From Nitrospirales bacterium (GTDB lineage Bacteria > Nitrospirota > Nitrospiria > Nitrospirales > UBA8639), in NCBI GenBank assembly GCA_013817135.1, contig JACDDF010000075.1:1-8104 (forward strand): 8,104 bases of DNA, given 5' to 3'. The notes under the pieces are model-generated. The model was not told where the DNA came from. It made no database searches and saw only the letters and a program-made list of their open reading frames with translations. Both the position numbers and the translations under genes were made by a program. Of this stretch, positions 6,779 to 8,104 are shown in pieces; the first letter of the stretch is position 1, and each line of letters starts with the position of its first letter.

Positions 6779-7412
6779 TTAAAATAATTGCGTTGGAGCG
6801 AACAGCAGAAGGATACCCAATCCCAGTATCACCAACCCGCTCATCAGCTTAAGCCCTCGGCCCCATCGAGAAGTCCGAGAAAGGGTGTAAAAAGCGATAG
6901 GCCGAGTTTTGGGAGAGTCCGGTCACCTAACAAAGGAATCTGAATACGCTGCGCCCTGACATCGCTTTGTGTGGGTGCCGGGGGACAGGGCGCCTCGGGT
7001 TCAACCAGACAGGCGCCAGAGGAAGGTCCCGCATCCGGTGGTGGTCGCCCTAACAGTTCTTCCACCTGCATTTCGGTGGTCTCCTCCGAGTCAAAACCGA
7101 TGAGCAACTCCCTTCGAACATGGAAGGCCGGCACACCCAGTTGTTTAATGCCGAATTTCGCCGCCAATGTTCTTAAACGAAGTAACGCCTGGGGATCTTC
7201 ACCAATATCGCGAACGGGTACGGTGAGTTGGGGATACCGTTGCTTTAGGCGGGTGAGATAGATTTTCGCCTTTTCACAATGCGGGCATCCCTGGCGGACA
7301 AACACATCAAGATCACTCTCAGCCTGCTCCGGCACAACGGAGGGTTCCCGGACAGCCCGAGCATCCCCACAACGGCGAACACCACGCACGACAGAATGAA
7401 GGGCCACCCCAT
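6779..7412 (-). pseudogene. Secreted glutaredoxin-domain/DsbD-like membrane protein, frameshifted and internally deleted
   Basis: Remnant of a thiol-redox protein. The start at ATG 7412-7410 gives a signal sequence, MGWPFILSCVVFAVVGMLGL. The frame then breaks at GGG 7349-7347; one extra G would read LSGEPSVVPEQAESD straight into the next segment. A glutaredoxin-like domain follows, with redox motif GCPHCEKAKIYL (CXXC), cis-Pro loop LGVPAFHV and LIGFDSEET. After a Cys/Pro-rich linker comes LPKLGLSLFTPFLGLLDG, the first transmembrane helix of a DsbD/CcdA-like region. In intact relatives I would expect FNPCAMW next and roughly 200 further membrane residues. Instead the sequence jumps, at about 6869, to another frame encoding WGRGLKLMSGLVILGLGILL and FAPTQLF, which matches the last helix of that family, ending at TAA 6781-6779. 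So most of the membrane domain is gone. The Grx part could still be translated if the first frameshift is an error, but it would end as a truncated protein at 6844. Confidence 0.7.
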
Positions 7413-7852
7413 GTTTCTCAAATTATTCGTACTGTGCTGTCCCCCTGGTTTTCGGAAGTGAAGGGAAAGAGGAACAAAATTATTGAGTTTGGGAATTTTC
7501 ATCTAAGAGATATGTTCGAAAGATCAAGAAGGAATGCTATAAATTTCACGCAGCTTTGGAAAAGATTGATCCGTAGTCAATGAATTATTGGGAAAATAAA
7601 ACTAGCACAGAAAAGTTTTGAGGTGACACATCTTCAATTCCTGGGTAGCCTTTATCCCCTGTACCAATTAGAATTGACCGTACTAATAACCCGGCGCTCC
7701 CACAAAGGCCTCAATATAATGCCTGCCATTGTTGCCCACATCTAGCCTACAGATCACGCATGATCCATCCCAGATTCACCTGTCGCAATACCCTACAGCG
7801 GCTTCGTGAGAGTCATGATGAAAGACAACGAAAAGAAAAGGACAGGAATAAG
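7413..7852. other. Gene-free divergent intergenic region
   Basis: No supported gene lies in these 440 bases between the minus-strand glutaredoxin-like remnant and the plus-strand small gene. Short open frames extend into it from both sides (to 7502 on minus, from 7760 on plus), but lack ribosome sites and family-like sequence. A consensus TATAAT stands at 7715-7720 on the plus strand without a recognisable -35 at 17-18 nt, so it is at best a weak promoter for the small gene. I saw no tRNA, rho-independent terminator or long inverted repeat. Confidence 0.5.
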
Positions 7853-8098
7853 ATGAAAATCGCTCGTGTAGAATATACGATGACGAGAACGGGAGAGGAT
7901 GGGACGAGTGTATCGGTGAACAAAGACCGAATCCTGTCAGAACTGGATTCAATTGATCCCGAACATATCCAACAACTTCTTGAGCAAGAGGAGCTTGCAA
8001 CAGAACAACCATCGCCTGAGAAAACTCCCATTCACTCTCCCTTAGTGGTGACGAACATCACAGAACTCAAGCCCACCGGTGACGACGACCAAATGTAG
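7853..8098 (+). CDS. Small acidic hypothetical protein
   Basis: An 81-residue protein I do not recognise. ATG 7853 is chosen because AGGA at 7844-7847 sits 5 nt before it, within a purine-rich stretch (7829-7852). An upstream in-frame ATG at 7760 has no ribosome site and would add a Cys/Arg-rich leader. The N-terminal third (MKIARVEYTMTRTGEDGTSV) looks like two beta strands joined by a Gly/Asp turn. Residues 24-52 are a charged helix with DPEHIQQLLEQEE. The remainder is Pro/Thr-rich and probably disordered, ending TGDDDQM. There is no signal peptide, membrane segment or Cys. It is the only plus-strand gene. It could be a small structural or regulatory protein, but nothing in the sequence shows which. 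The stop at 8096 falls 6 nt before the window end, so possible downstream partners are unseen. Confidence 0.6.
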   Translation: MKIARVEYTMTRTGEDGTSVSVNKDRILSELDSIDPEHIQQLLEQEELATEQPSPEKTPIHSPLVVTNITELKPTGDDDQM

Positions 8099-8104
8099 TC
8101 CGGT

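Noticed and set aside
7760..7852. Upstream ATG 7760 as start of the small plus-strand gene
   Set aside because: It has no Shine-Dalgarno and an unlikely Arg/Cys-rich leader; ATG 7853 has AGGA at proper spacing.
1..8104. CRISPR array, insertion sequence, prophage, tRNA or rRNA
   Set aside because: No regularly spaced repeats, transposase or phage-like proteins, terminal inverted repeats or tRNA-like folds were seen on reading both strands.

Overview
The window looks like chromosome from a Gram-negative (outer-membrane) bacterium. The mix of a PqiC-like lipoprotein in an MCE lipid-transport operon, a class I cytochrome c remnant and moderate GC suggests a Nitrospira-like member of the Nitrospirota. 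That placement is inference from protein character only. No rRNA, tRNA, insertion sequence, phage or CRISPR signature was seen. Every gene is on the minus strand except one small gene at the right edge.

Layout, right to left in the direction of transcription. (1) 7853-8098, plus strand: a small acidic protein of unknown function. (2) 7413-7852: a gene-free divergent region. (3) 6779-7412: the wreck of a secreted glutaredoxin fused to a DsbD-like membrane protein, with a frameshift and a large internal deletion. (4) 4855-6608: a membrane-bound PAS/HisKA_3 sensor histidine kinase, broken by two frameshifts (one in a G8 tract) and carrying a 27-bp tandem duplication at its N-terminus. (5) 1202-4731: an intact, tightly packed four-gene Mla/MCE lipid ABC transporter: STAS-MlaE fusion, MlaF ATPase, MlaD substrate-binding protein and a PqiC-like outer-membrane lipoprotein. 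(6) 783-1162: a cytochrome c pseudogene with a nonsense codon, a destroyed haem motif and a frameshift. (7) 1-690: a small arsenic operon, arsR followed by arsI. Its promoter overlaps an inverted-repeat operator and appears to produce a leaderless arsR message.

Working together: the STAS-MlaE and MlaF proteins should form the inner-membrane engine, MlaD the periplasmic MCE ring with a long helical extension, and the lipoprotein the outer-membrane partner. This moves lipids between the membranes without an obvious MlaC shuttle. The arsR-arsI pair should sense trivalent arsenic and cleave the C-As bond of organoarsenicals.

The most striking property is the contrast between about 3.5 kb of undamaged mla genes and three neighbouring genes that all carry indels. 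Several indels lie in short homopolymers, so sequencing error must be excluded. The nonsense and Cys-to-Phe changes in the cytochrome and the internal deletion in the glutaredoxin-like gene point to genuine decay. I see no convincing wholly new system here; the best leads are the leaderless arsR promoter/operator and the G8 tract in the kinase.
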